Below are positions 24,135-32,664 of a stretch of DNA of 64,000 nucleotides, piece after piece. The position numbers and the translations under genes are program-made. Where the stretch lies: contig NZ_CDDA01000029.1 of assembly GCF_000819745.1 (NCBI RefSeq), positions 1 to 64,000 on the forward strand, in the 5' to 3' direction. This stretch comes from Aeromonas bestiarum. GTDB taxonomy: Bacteria > Pseudomonadota > Gammaproteobacteria > Enterobacterales > Aeromonadaceae. Within the stretch, counting starts at the first letter, position 1; each line of letters begins with the position of its first letter. The notes under the pieces were generated by a model. The model saw only the letters and a program-made list of their open reading frames with translations. It ran no database searches and had not been told where the DNA came from.

Positions 24135-24920
24135 TCAGCGGCGGTATTCGTTGTTGTAGTTCTGGATCAGACGGCGAGTCACCTCGTGCTGGGGGTCGGC
24201 AAACACCTTGAGGGTCTTGCCACGTTCCACCACCCGTCCTTCGTGCATCACCAGCACCTCGTCACTGATGTGGCTCACCACCCCCAGATCGTTGGCCACC
24301 AGCACATAGCTCAGCCCCATGGTCTCCTGCATCTCCAGCAGCAGGTTGATGATCTGGGAGCGCACCGAGATGTCCAGGGTGGAGAGTGCCTCGTCGGCTA
24401 CCACTATCTTGGGGTTGAGAATGAGCGCCCGGGCCAGCGCCACCCGCTGCTGCTGACCGGCGGAGAGCATCTGCGGATAGAAGAGGGCGTGATCCGGCAG
24501 CATGCCCACCATACGCAGAGTCTGTACCACCTTGTCGTGACGCTCCTCATCGCTCATCTCGGTGTTGAGCCGCAGCGGCGTCTCCAGGATCTGGCCGACC
24601 CGGATCTTGCGATTGAGCGAGGAGTTGGGGTCCTGGAAGATCATCCGCAGCAACTTGCAGCGGGTCTGATAGTCGCCGTGGATCAGGGTCTGACCCTCGA
24701 TGGCGATATCGCCACCGCTCGGCTCTATCATGCCCGCCAGGATCCGCGCCAGCGTGCTCTTGCCGGAGCCGGCCTCGCCGACGATGGCCAGGGTCTGGCC
24801 GACCTCGAGGTCAAACGAGAGCGGCTTGATGGCTTCGACCGCCTGACGCCGAAACAGGCCGGTGCGGTTCTGATAGGTCTTGCACAGGCCCCTGACCTGC
24901 AGCAGGGAGGGTTCGATCAC
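24135..24920 (-). CDS. sapF: Peptide transporter ATP-binding protein SapF
   Basis: 261 residues from GTG 24918-24920, chosen because AAGGAG lies 8 nt before it and the protein then begins (M)IEPSLLQVRGL, as in other SapF. An upstream ATG at 24947 is possible. It is an ABC ATPase with Walker A GEAGSGKST near 48, signature LSAGQQQRVALARAL and Walker B IVVADEALSTLD. In enterobacteria SapDF energise SapBC for uptake of antimicrobial peptides and influence K+ uptake through Trk. It is the last gene of sapABCDF, followed by the miaE-side terminator. Confidence 0.93.
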   Translation of the reverse strand: MIEPSLLQVRGLCKTYQNRTGLFRRQAVEAIKPLSFDLEVGQTLAIVGEAGSGKSTLARILAGMIEPSGGDIAIEGQTLIHGDYQTRCKLLRMIFQDPNSSLNRKIRVGQILETPLRLNTEMSDEERHDKVVQTLRMVGMLPDHALFYPQMLSAGQQQRVALARALILNPKIVVADEALSTLDISVRSQIINLLLEMQETMGLSYVLVANDLGVVSHISDEVLVMHEGRVVERGKTLKVFADPQHEVTRRLIQNYNNEYRR

Positions 24921-24975
24921 TGTCCTGGCTCCTTGGTGGCAGAGCATGCGGCCACGGGCTGATAACGTCTTGGGT

Positions 24976-25974
24976 TCATTTCTTCGGCTCTTCCATGTTC
25001 AGCGGGAAGTGGCAGCTGAACTGGTGACCCTTGACCTTGCTCATCAGCGGCGTCTGTACGCACTGTTTCTGGGCATAGGGACAGCGGGGGCCGAGCCGGC
25101 AACCTATGGGCAGGTGCTGCAGCGGCGGTATCACTCCGGGCAGGGTCTCGAGCCGCGACTTGTGGCGCACCAGCTTGTCAAAATCGGGAATGGACTTGAG
25201 CAGGGCATCTGTATAGGGGTGATGGGGCGAGGTCAGGATCTGCTCCCGGGTGCCCACCTCCACCATCTGGCCGCAGTACATCACATTGATGGTGTCGGTC
25301 AGGTTGGCGATGGCCGCTATGTCGTTGCTGATGATGAGGATGGTGGTGTTGCCCAGCTTGTTCATCTTGTCCAGCAGCCGCAGGATCTGGGAGTGGGTGG
25401 TGGACTCCATGGCGCTGGTGGGTTCATCGGCGACCAGCAGGCGCGGCTTGTTGGCAATGGCCATGGCGATCATCACCTTCTGGCACATGCCATCCGACAG
25501 CTCGTGGGGATAGGCGCGCATCACCTTGCGGTGATCCTTGACGCCGACCCTGTGCAGCAGGGCGATTGCCTTCTTCTTGCGCCACTGGAAGCGCTGCCAG
25601 AACTGGCCCTCGAACGAATCGGTCGGGATCGCCTCTTCCAGCTGGGTACCTATCTCTTCGGAAGGGTCCAGACAGCTGATGGGGTCCTGGAAGATCATGG
25701 CGATCTCGCGACCCATGATCCGGCGTCGCTCCTTGGGGGCCATGGTCAGCAGATCCATGTCGTTGAAGCGCATCCGGTCGGCACGCACAGTCCAGTTGTC
25801 CTTCTGGATGCCGACGATCACCTTGGCCACCAGGCTCTTGCCGGAGCCGGATTCACCCACCAGGCCGCGGATCTCCCCCTCGGTCAGGGTCAGGCTCACC
25901 CTGTCCACCGCCTTGACCTTGCCCTGGGGCGTGTCGATCTCGATGGTGAGGTTGCGAATATCGAGCAAGGGCAT
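24976..25974 (-). CDS. sapD: Peptide transporter ATP-binding protein SapD
   Basis: 332 residues. An ABC ATPase of the oligopeptide type with Walker A GESGSGKS near 37-44, signature [14 protein letters not shown] (as in E. coli SapD, not canonical LSGGQ), Walker [13 protein letters not shown], and a C-terminal oligopeptide-transporter domain with the Cys cluster [16 protein letters not shown]. The start has GAGGAG 8 nt upstream and overlaps the stop of a 27-codon ORF (TGATG). It works with SapF on the SapBC permease. Confidence 0.94.
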   Translation of the reverse strand: MPLLDIRNLTIEIDTPQGKVKAVDRVSLTLTEGEIRGLVGESGSGKSLVAKVIVGIQKDNWTVRADRMRFNDMDLLTMAPKERRRIMGREIAMIFQDPISCLDPSEEIGTQLEEAIPTDSFEGQFWQRFQWRKKKAIALLHRVGVKDHRKVMRAYPHELSDGMCQKVMIAMAIANKPRLLVADEPTSAMESTTHSQILRLLDKMNKLGNTTILIISNDIAAIANLTDTINVMYCGQMVEVGTREQILTSPHHPYTDALLKSIPDFDKLVRHKSRLETLPGVIPPLQHLPIGCRLGPRCPYAQKQCVQTPLMSKVKGHQFSCHFPLNMEEPKK

Positions 25975-26057
25975 CAGTTGCGCTCCTCATGAGGGTGTGG
26001 CACGGCGTGCTGCATCGGGGATATGCCGTCTTTGATGGTATAGAGCAACAAGATCAT
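25974..26057 (-). CDS. 27-codon ORF between the sapC tail repeats and sapD
   Basis: The ATG at 26055-26057 overlaps the stop of the preceding mini-ORF (TGATG), and its own TGA overlaps the sapD ATG (TGATG). The peptide begins [12 protein letters not shown] and ends PHEERN. No family is recognised. Without the two tandem units upstream it would directly link sapC and sapD, so it may be the original coupling peptide of the operon. Confidence 0.35.
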   Translation of the reverse strand: MILLLYTIKDGISPMQHAVPHPHEERN

Positions 26058-26315
26058 CAATCGTTCCCCTCTTTGAGTGCTTCACGAATGCCTTCACCCA
26101 GCAGCGATGGGTTGACCAGCACGCCGTACAGGAATGGACAGGGGCCAAGGGTGAACATGTCTATCTTCGGCAGAGAGCGCTGCATCAATCGTTCCCCTCT
26201 TTGAGTGCTTCACGAATGCCTTCACCCACCAGCGATGGGTTGACCAGCACGCCGTACAGGAATGGACAGGTGCCAAGGGTGAACATGTCTATCTTGGGCA
26301 GAGAGCGCTGCATCA
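26057..26315 (-). repeat. Two tandem 128-bp units carrying diverged copies of the sapC 3' end
   Basis: ATCAATCGTTCCCC-type ends recur at 26056, 26184 and 26312, a period of exactly 128 bp. The third is the true sapC tail. The two units differ from each other at three positions. Each shares a nearly identical block of about 45 bp with the sapC tail, then a more diverged but alignable stretch. Each unit is an ORF of 42 codons (26185-26313 and 26057-26185) that starts in the TGATG overlap of the previous stop. The peptides begin MQRSLPKIDMFTLG and end GEGIREALKEGND like SapC. They are either allele scars later duplicated, or coupled mini-proteins. Confidence 0.85.
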
Positions 26316-27206
26316 ATCGTTCCCCTCTTTGAGTGCTTCGCGAATGCCTTCACCCACTAAATTGGTGACCAGCACGCTGAACAGTATGGCCATGCCTGGC
26401 AGGGTCACTGTCCAGGGGGCGAGGTAGATGAGATCGCTCGAATCGGCCAGCATGGCGCCCCATTCCGGCTGGGGCGACTGGGCGCCGAGGCCGAGAAAAC
26501 CCACCGCTGAGATATCGAGAATGGCCGCCGACAGGGTGCGGGTGGTCTGGGCGACCAGGGTCTCCACTATGTTCGGCAAAATGGCCAGACGCATGATCCG
26601 CAGCGGCGGCGAGCCGTCGAGGCGGCTGGCGATGATGTACTCCTTCTGCATCTCGGTATGGACCGCGTTGTAGGTCGCCCGGATGAAGGGAGGGATCAAC
26701 GCCAGCGTGATGGCGATCAGGGTATTGAACAGGCCAGGTCCCAGGATGGCGACCATGATGATGGCCAGCAACAGGGAGGGGATGGAGAGCAGGGTATCGA
26801 GCAGGTGGTGCAGTACGCTCGATTTCAGCCCCTTGCTCATGCCGCCCAGGATGCCGATGGCGGTGCCGGCCACCATGGCGATCATCACCACCAGCAGGGC
26901 GTTGCCGAAGGTGAGCCGTGCCCCCGCCACCAGACGGGAGAGAATGTCGCGGCCCAGATCGTCGGTGCCGAGGAAGTAGTCGATGTTGCCGCTGTTGGCC
27001 CAGGAGGGGGCCAACAGCAGACGGCCGCTGTGCTGCTCGTCGATGCCGTAGGGGACCACCAGGGGGCCGAACAGGGTGATGAGCAGCAGGATCACGAAGC
27101 ACCAGAGTCCGCCCATGGCCAGCGGATTGCGGCGATAGGAGGCCCAGGTCTGCTCCAGCGGGGAGAGGATCTTGAGCTCGGGGTAGAGGTTATTCTTGTC
27201 TTGCAT
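26313..27206 (-). CDS. sapC: Peptide transporter permease SapC
   Basis: 297 residues. A DppC/OppC-type ABC permease with about six membrane segments. After a cytoplasmic N-terminus it shows SYFLGTDDLGRD-like sequence (FLGTDDLGRDILSR), then the EAA loop (EYIIASRLDGSPPLRI) and ILDISAVGFLGLGAQSPQPEWG. It forms the SapBC channel in the inner membrane. It starts 35 bp after sapB. The C-terminus GEGIREALKEGND is repeated twice downstream in tandem units, which is unusual for this operon. Confidence 0.94.
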   Translation of the reverse strand: MQDKNNLYPELKILSPLEQTWASYRRNPLAMGGLWCFVILLLITLFGPLVVPYGIDEQHSGRLLLAPSWANSGNIDYFLGTDDLGRDILSRLVAGARLTFGNALLVVMIAMVAGTAIGILGGMSKGLKSSVLHHLLDTLLSIPSLLLAIIMVAILGPGLFNTLIAITLALIPPFIRATYNAVHTEMQKEYIIASRLDGSPPLRIMRLAILPNIVETLVAQTTRTLSAAILDISAVGFLGLGAQSPQPEWGAMLADSSDLIYLAPWTVTLPGMAILFSVLVTNLVGEGIREALKEGND

Positions 27207-27241
27207 AGGATTCCTGGCTCCAGGTCATGCCATGAGCACGT

Positions 27242-28201
27242 TCAGTCTTGTTTTGCATAGAGTTCTTTGCGCCGCGCCGGATAGATGAGGGTGGTGAGCA
27301 GCTCGGTGCTGACGCTGATGAAGATGACGAAGCCGGCGACCACCAGGGTGGCGCCCCGGATGGCGGCGTAGTCCTGCAGGGCAATGCTGTTGATGAGCCA
27401 GCGGCCGATCCCGTGCCACTCGAACACCACCTCGGTGATCATGGCTGAGGTGAGCACGCTGCCCAGCTGCAGGCCGAGCAGCGGCAGTACCGGCGGCAGG
27501 GCGTTCTTGAGGCCATGGCGCCAGACGATCTGGCGGCGGGAGAGGCCACGGCTCGCCGCGGCCTTGATGTAGTTCTGCTTCATCACGTCGATCAGCGAAC
27601 TGCGCACGTGGCGGATCACCTCTGTGGTGGGCACCACAGCCAGCACCAGGGAGGGCAGGATCAGGTGGCGCAGGGCATCGTGCAGCGCCGCCTGGCGCCA
27701 GGGCTCGTGGCTCATCAGCACATCGAACACGGCTATGCCGGTGATGGAGGGCACGTCATAGAGCAGGCTGATCTGGCCAGAGGCGGGCAGCCAGCCCAGA
27801 TCCAGCGAGAAGAACATCACCACCAGCAGCGCCAGCCAGAACACCGGCACCGCATAACCGATGAGGCCGGCGGTCATGATGGAGAGATCCAGCGGCTTGC
27901 CCTGATAGAGCGCCGCCAGGGTGCCGAGCGGAATGCCCACCAGCAGCGAGATGGCAAAGGCGGCCATGCAGAGGATCAGGGTGGCCGGGAAGTAGTGGCG
28001 GATCTCCTCCAGCACCGGCAGGCCCGAGACGCTGGAGAGCCCGAGATCCCCATCCAGAATACGGCGCAGGAAATCGGGATAACCGCTCCAGAAGCTGGCC
28101 TGCTGACCGATGAGACGAAAGTCCAGCAGGTAGGCGACGAAGGTCAGTGCCAGCAGGGTAATGAGCAGCAGGTTGATGCGACGCAGTATGTAGAGAAACA
28201 T
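27242..28201 (-). CDS. sapB: Peptide transporter permease SapB
   Basis: 319 residues from ATG 28199-28201, which GGGAG precedes at good spacing. Its start lies two bases beyond the sapA stop, so they are coupled. The longer open frame to 28426 lies inside sapA and is rejected. It is a DppB-type inner-membrane permease with N-terminal MFLYILRRINLLLITLLALT, an EAA loop (NYIKAAASRGLSRRQIVWRH) and FEWHGIGRWLINSI near the end. It is the partner of SapC in the Sap ABC transporter. Confidence 0.94.
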   Translation of the reverse strand: MFLYILRRINLLLITLLALTFVAYLLDFRLIGQQASFWSGYPDFLRRILDGDLGLSSVSGLPVLEEIRHYFPATLILCMAAFAISLLVGIPLGTLAALYQGKPLDLSIMTAGLIGYAVPVFWLALLVVMFFSLDLGWLPASGQISLLYDVPSITGIAVFDVLMSHEPWRQAALHDALRHLILPSLVLAVVPTTEVIRHVRSSLIDVMKQNYIKAAASRGLSRRQIVWRHGLKNALPPVLPLLGLQLGSVLTSAMITEVVFEWHGIGRWLINSIALQDYAAIRGATLVVAGFVIFISVSTELLTTLIYPARRKELYAKQD

Positions 28202-28203
28202 GC

Positions 28204-29805
28204 TTACTCCCTGTGGGCTTGGTTGAAGACGGTGCCGCCAAAGGGCATCAGGGAGAGCCCCTGAATGTCGCTGCGACTGACCTGGGTGCGCAGGGCATGG
28301 GCCAGCGGGATGAGCGGCACCTGCTCGTTGAGCAGGCTCTGGGCGTAATAGTAGTTGCGCAGCCGGAACGCCAGCTGGGGCGTGGTGACCGCATCGTCCA
28401 GCAGCTGATCGAAGGCCGGGCTGCACCAGCGACTGTAGTTGTTGCCCCGCTCGACGGCGGCGCAGCTCAGCAGCTGGCGAAAGAAGTTGTCCGGATCTGC
28501 GTTGTCGGCAATCCAGCCAGAGAGCAGGCTGTCATATTGACCCTGAGCGAGGCGGGCCTCGATGACGGGCCACTCCTGCTGCACTATGTTCAGCTTGATG
28601 CCTATCCTGGCCAGATCGTTTCGCATCAGCTGGGCTGTCTTGAGGGCATCCGGGTTGTAAGGGCGTGAACCTGGCTGCACCAGCACCTGCATCTCGAATC
28701 CCTGCTCGAACCCCGCCTCCTTGAGCAGCTGGCGCGCCCGCTTCAGGTCAGGCTTGCGCATCGGCAGGGAGGGGTTGTAGCCCCAGGAGAGGGGTGGCAG
28801 CAGGCTGTTGGCGGCCTGGCCCGTCTCGAAATAGACCGCCTGCAGCAGGTTGTCTATGTTGATGGCGCTGGCGATGGCCTGGCGCACCTGTACCTTGTTG
28901 AACGGCGACTTGCGGGTGTTGAGGGCCAGGAAGGCGACGTTCATGCCGGACTGCACCGACAGGCTGAGATCCGGATCCGTGTCGATCACCGACAGCTGGC
29001 TGGCGGACGGGGTGCTCATCACGTCACACTCGCCGGTCAGCAGCTTGGCGAGCCGCTTGGAGGACTTGGGGGTGATGTCGTAGATGAGCTGCTCTATCTT
29101 GGCCTCGCCGCCCCAGTAACCGGGATGGCGCAAGTAGCGCACGTACTCGTTGTGGCGGTACTCCTTGAAGCTGAACGGGCCCGTGCCGATGGGGCGGCTG
29201 TCGAGCAGGGCCGGGGTGCCGGCTTTTTGCAGCTGGCCGGCATATTCGGCGGAGAGCACTATGGCGTAGTCGCTGGCCAGGGTGGCGAGGAAGGAGGCAT
29301 CCGGCCGGTTCAGCTCGAACACCACCTGCTCTGGCCCCTTCTTGTAGACCCGCTTGATCAGCTGATCCAGCCCCAGGCTGTAGAAATAGGGATACTCGCC
29401 GCCGGAGACGTCGTGATAGGGGTGCTGCTTGTCCAGCAGGCGCTGCCAGGTGAACAGCACGTCATCGGCGTTGAAGGTGCGCGAGGGGTTGAACCAGGAG
29501 GTGTGATGAAAGGTCACGCCCTTGCGCAGGGTCAGGGTGTAGAAGAGGCCATCCTCGCTCAGGGTCCAGCGGGTGGCGAGTCCCCCCTCCAGCGCCAGGG
29601 TGTTGGGGTTCACCTCCAGCAGGCGATCGTAGAGCGGGCGCGAGCTGGCATCCAGGGTCACCCCCGAATTGGACACCTGGGGATTGAAGGTCTGGGGCGA
29701 GCCTTCCGCACAATAGATGAGACCCGTCCTGGAAGCGTCGTCCTGTTTCTGACAACCGGTAACCAGCACCAGCAATCCAAGCAGCAAGGGTTTGAACATT
29801 CTCAT
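28204..29805 (-). CDS. sapA: Peptide-binding protein SapA, predicted lipoprotein
   Basis: 533 residues, SBP family 5. The N-terminus MRMFKPLLLGLLVLVTGCQK ends in a lipobox (VTGC), so the mature protein should be lipid-anchored at Cys18. E. coli SapA is a soluble periplasmic protein. Family blocks include YCAEGSPQTFNPQVSNSG, TFNADDVLFTWQRLLD, PIGTGPFSFKEY, LTGECDVM and SGWIADNADPDNFFR. It captures antimicrobial or other peptides for SapBCDF. It is the first gene of the operon. The promoter should lie between 29806 and 29890, behind pspF. Confidence 0.92.
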   Translation of the reverse strand: MRMFKPLLLGLLVLVTGCQKQDDASRTGLIYCAEGSPQTFNPQVSNSGVTLDASSRPLYDRLLEVNPNTLALEGGLATRWTLSEDGLFYTLTLRKGVTFHHTSWFNPSRTFNADDVLFTWQRLLDKQHPYHDVSGGEYPYFYSLGLDQLIKRVYKKGPEQVVFELNRPDASFLATLASDYAIVLSAEYAGQLQKAGTPALLDSRPIGTGPFSFKEYRHNEYVRYLRHPGYWGGEAKIEQLIYDITPKSSKRLAKLLTGECDVMSTPSASQLSVIDTDPDLSLSVQSGMNVAFLALNTRKSPFNKVQVRQAIASAINIDNLLQAVYFETGQAANSLLPPLSWGYNPSLPMRKPDLKRARQLLKEAGFEQGFEMQVLVQPGSRPYNPDALKTAQLMRNDLARIGIKLNIVQQEWPVIEARLAQGQYDSLLSGWIADNADPDNFFRQLLSCAAVERGNNYSRWCSPAFDQLLDDAVTTPQLAFRLRNYYYAQSLLNEQVPLIPLAHALRTQVSRSDIQGLSLMPFGGTVFNQAHRE

Positions 29806-29863
29806 TGTAGAACCATGTTTTTATACGAATGTGCCAGCACCAAGGCTGGCGAGTTGCGGGAGT

Positions 29864-30009
29864 CGGTCTGAACCTGGCTGCCCCGGGTCTTAATCTGCAT
29901 CGTTGTCACTGTCCAGCAACCGGTATTGGCGCAGCCTGCCACGAAACGGGCGATAGCGCAGGGCCGGCACCTGAGCCGGCATCGGCCTGAACCTGGCTGC
30001 TCCGGGCAT
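29864..30009 (-). pseudogene. Diverged partial copy of the pspF 3' end (39-codon ORF)
   Basis: The sequence repeats the last part of pspF with a period of 119 bp and scattered differences. The ORF (29890-30009) starts in a TAATG overlap with the pspF stop. It ends FRGRLRQYRLLDSDNDAD, matching the PspF end FRGMLRKYQLLDSDSDAD. The helix-turn-helix context before it is lost (PALRYRP versus LALSYHQ). It is either a leftover allele tail or a coupled mini-ORF. It shows the same pattern as downstream of sapC and phhB. Confidence 0.75.
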
Positions 30010-31040
30010 TAATCTGCATCGCTGTCACTGTCCAGCAACTGGTATTTGCGCAGCATGCCGCGAAACTGGTGATAGCTCAGGGCCAGCAATTGAGCGGCTT
30101 TGCGCTGATTATACTGGGATTGCTGCATGGCTTGCTTGAGTAAATTTATCTCGTACTCCGCCACCGCGTGTTTGAGATCCAGCGGCAGGGTAGGAGAGGC
30201 CGGGGTGGTCAGCTGGGTGGGCTCCTCGAGGGTCGCGGCCAGACTTGCCCGGGGACGGGGGCGCCAGGGGGAGTCGAACGGATTGAGCACCAGCTCGGAC
30301 AGCGGCAACTGGGGGTTGCCCTGGCGGTAGATGCTGCGCTCCACCACGTTTTTCAGCTCCCGCACGTTGCCGGGCCAGGGGTAATCCTGCAGCAACTGGA
30401 TCGCCTTGCGGGAGAAACCGGCAAACAGCGGATAACCCAGCTCCCGGGTCATGCTGTGGGCAAAATGCTCCGCCAGCATCAATATATCCTCCCGCCGCTC
30501 CCGCAAGGGGGGCAGGGTAATGACATCGAAGGCCAGCCTGTCCAGCAGGTCGTGGCGAAAGTCCCCTCTGTCGGCCAGTGCCGGCAGATCCTCGTTGGTG
30601 GCGCACACCAGCCGCACATCCACCTTGAGAGCCTTGGCCCCGCCCACCCGCTCAAACTCGCCGTATTCGATGACCCGCAGCAGCTTCTCCTGCACCCGGG
30701 CGCTGGTGGTGGCCAGCTCGTCGAGGAAGAGGGTGCCGCCATCGGCGCGCTCGAAGCGGCCCTGATGGCGCTTGGCGGCGCCGGTGAAGGAGCCCGCCTC
30801 GTGACCAAACAGCTCTGTCTCCAGCAGGCTCTCGCTCAGGGTGGCGCAGTTGATGGTGACAAAGCTTTGATCCCAGCGCGCCGAGAGATAATGTAGGCGA
30901 TGGGCGATCAGCTCCTTGCCGGTCCCGCGCTCGCCGATGATCAGCACGGGCTTGCGCAGCGGGGCGAGCCGTGAGGCCTGCTCAATGATCTCGAGAAATG
31001 CGTTGGATTCCCCCAACAGGCTTTCCGTGGCCGTGGTCAT
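30009..31040 (-). CDS. pspF: Phage-shock-protein operon activator PspF
   Basis: 343 residues. A sigma-54 enhancer-binding protein without an N-terminal receiver domain. The AAA+ domain starts almost at once, with Walker A GERGTGKE near 37, the sigma-54-contact loop GSFTGA (usual form GAFTGA) near 80, Walker B GGTLFLDE and the arginine-finger region. The Fis-type helix-turn-helix lies at the C-terminus (NQRKAAQLLALSYHQFRGML). It activates pspA from upstream sites in the shared intergenic region and is inhibited by PspA. It is divergent from pspA, the conserved layout. Confidence 0.95.
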   Translation of the reverse strand: MTTATESLLGESNAFLEIIEQASRLAPLRKPVLIIGERGTGKELIAHRLHYLSARWDQSFVTINCATLSESLLETELFGHEAGSFTGAAKRHQGRFERADGGTLFLDELATTSARVQEKLLRVIEYGEFERVGGAKALKVDVRLVCATNEDLPALADRGDFRHDLLDRLAFDVITLPPLRERREDILMLAEHFAHSMTRELGYPLFAGFSRKAIQLLQDYPWPGNVRELKNVVERSIYRQGNPQLPLSELVLNPFDSPWRPRPRASLAATLEEPTQLTTPASPTLPLDLKHAVAEYEINLLKQAMQQSQYNQRKAAQLLALSYHQFRGMLRKYQLLDSDSDAD

Positions 31041-31062
31041 AGTGATCCCTGTCCGTTGTAAA

Positions 31063-31101
31063 AGCTGGTCAATCTTACCAAAAGTTGGTGATTCTTATCA
31101 T
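31063..31101 (+). promoter_or_regulatory. Tandem upstream activating sites, candidate PspF binding sites
   Basis: AGCTGGTCAATCTTACC (from 31063) and AGTTGGTGATTCTTATC (from 31083) are imperfect direct repeats with a 20-bp period, about two helical turns. They lie about 70-110 bp upstream of the sigma-54 element, where PspF sites I and II are found in E. coli. They also cover the pspF promoter region, which fits autoregulation. Confidence 0.65.
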
Positions 31102-31173
31102 CCTTTGTGTGGGGCGTCTTGAAACTCGACGCATGAGCCCCATATAAATCAACAAGTTAAATTCTGTTCCAGA

Positions 31174-31191
31174 TTGGCACACAAGTTGCCA
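31174..31191 (+). promoter_or_regulatory. Sigma-54 promoter of pspABC
   Basis: TTGGCACACAAGTTGCCA holds the -24 GG and -12 GC elements at the right spacing (TGGCAC-N5-TTGC). It lies 45 bp before the pspA start and downstream of the tandem activating sites. Confidence 0.88.
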
Positions 31192-31235
31192 TTGTCAATG
31201 GAGAAACAACGCATGCCAACCACAGGAGTTCTATC

Positions 31236-31910
31236 ATGAGTATTTTTTCCCGTCTGGCCGACATCATCAATTCCAACCTGACGGCACTGCTCGACAAGGC
31301 AGAAGATCCCCAGAAGATGGTGCGCTTGATCATCCAGGAGATGGAAGACGAGCTGGTGAAGGAGCGCTCCAATCTGGCCCGCTTCCTCGCCAGCCAGAAA
31401 GAGATCGGCCGTCAGGTCAACCGCCATCAGGAGCGGGTTGACGAGTGGCAGGGCAAGGCCGAACTGGCGCTGGCCAAGGGCCGTGAAGATCTGGCCCGCG
31501 CCGCCCTTATCGAGAAGAAGAAGCAGACCGAGCTGGCCGAGACGCTCTATCGCGAGCAGCAGGCGGTGGACAGCGGCATCGACAAGCTGGGTGACGAAAT
31601 ACGTCAGCTGGAAGCCAAGCTGGAAGATGCCCGTAGCCGTCAAAAGGCGATGGCCATTCGCACCGAAGCGGCCAGCAGCCGCCTCAACGTGCAGAGTCAG
31701 GTCGCCCGTGGCGACAGTCAGGCGGTGGTCAGCAAGTTCGAGCGCATGGAGCGTCGCATCGACGAGATGGAGGCCCGCGCCGATCTGGGGCAGTCCGACA
31801 AGGCACTGGCCCAGCAGTTTGCCGAGCTGGAAGTCGACGATCAGATAAGCAAAGAGCTCGAGGCCATGCGCCAGAAGCTGGGCCAGGGCGAAGGCAAACA
31901 GGGAGAGTAA
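31236..31910 (+). CDS. pspA: Phage shock protein A
   Basis: 224 residues of almost continuous coiled coil (PspA/IM30/ESCRT-III family). The amphipathic start MSIFSRLADIINSNLTALLD binds membranes, and EDPQKMVRLIIQEMEDEL is highly conserved. PspA inhibits PspF in resting cells and, under membrane stress, forms oligomers that support the inner membrane and proton-motive force. It is the first gene of a sigma-54 operon, followed three bases later by pspB. Confidence 0.96.
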   Translation: MSIFSRLADIINSNLTALLDKAEDPQKMVRLIIQEMEDELVKERSNLARFLASQKEIGRQVNRHQERVDEWQGKAELALAKGREDLARAALIEKKKQTELAETLYREQQAVDSGIDKLGDEIRQLEAKLEDARSRQKAMAIRTEAASSRLNVQSQVARGDSQAVVSKFERMERRIDEMEARADLGQSDKALAQQFAELEVDDQISKELEAMRQKLGQGEGKQGE

Positions 31911-31913
31911 TAG

Positions 31914-32150
31914 ATGGAAGATCTGCTGGGCGTATTGATGGTCCCCATGGTGGTTTTCATGGTGGTGGTAGCCCCCATCTGGCTGGTGCTGCACTACAGA
32001 GCCAAGGGGCGGATAGGCGTCGGCCTGGCCGATAGCGAGCGGGAACAGTTGCAAGGGCTGCTGGTGCGGGCCGAGAAGATGCAGGAGCGGGTTGGGGCGC
32101 TGGAGTCCATTCTGGACGCGGAAGTGCCGGGCTGGAGGAACAAGGTATGA
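31914..32150 (+). CDS. pspB: Phage shock protein B
   Basis: 78 residues. One N-terminal membrane helix (about 4-25, LLGVLMVPMVVFMVVVAPIW) is followed by a cytoplasmic coiled coil with EREQLQGLLVRAEKM. With PspC it senses envelope stress and draws PspA away from PspF. Its stop overlaps the pspC start by four bases, so the two are coupled. Confidence 0.94.
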   Translation: MEDLLGVLMVPMVVFMVVVAPIWLVLHYRAKGRIGVGLADSEREQLQGLLVRAEKMQERVGALESILDAEVPGWRNKV

Positions 32151-32551
32151 GTCCATCGAATCGGGAGGGGCGCAATCTCTATCGTGACCCTCAGCGTGGC
32201 AAGATAGCGGGCGTCTGCGCCGGCCTTGCCGACTACTTCGGGGTGGAGACCTGGATAGTGCGGTTGCTGGCCATCAGCGGCCTCATCTTCGCCGGTTTCA
32301 TTACCTTCACCGCTTATATTGCCGCCTGGTTTCTGCTCGACAAGCGGCCGGTCACTCTCTATGAAAACGAAGAGGGAGAGTTTGCCGAGGTGCGGATGAA
32401 GGCGCGCAGCTGGCAGGCTGGTGTCACCCCTCATCAGGCGCTGGGCCGTATCGCACAGGAGCTAGATACCCTGGAGCCGAGATTGCAGCGCATCGAGAAG
32501 CTGGTGACCTCCAAGGAGTTCACCCTGCAGCGGGAGTTCAGCAAGCTGTGA
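32147..32551 (+). CDS. pspC: Phage shock protein C
   Basis: 134 residues. The PspC domain is clear: LYRDPQRGKIAGVCAGLADY followed by a membrane segment (about 37-65, AISGLIFAGFITFTAYIAAW) and a C-terminal helical tail. It is an inner-membrane stress sensor paired with PspB. No pspD or pspE follows. ycjX begins 113 bp later, so this operon is shorter than that of E. coli. Confidence 0.94.
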   Translation: MSPSNREGRNLYRDPQRGKIAGVCAGLADYFGVETWIVRLLAISGLIFAGFITFTAYIAAWFLLDKRPVTLYENEEGEFAEVRMKARSWQAGVTPHQALGRIAQELDTLEPRLQRIEKLVTSKEFTLQREFSKL

Positions 32552-32664
32552 CCTCTGGCCGGGTCTCGCCGATTGAGCGAGGCCCCTCTCTTGAACGGGA
32601 TCCCAAGACCCGACATGGCGGGCACACCTGAAACCGACGATCGAATTGAGGGATTGAACAAGCC

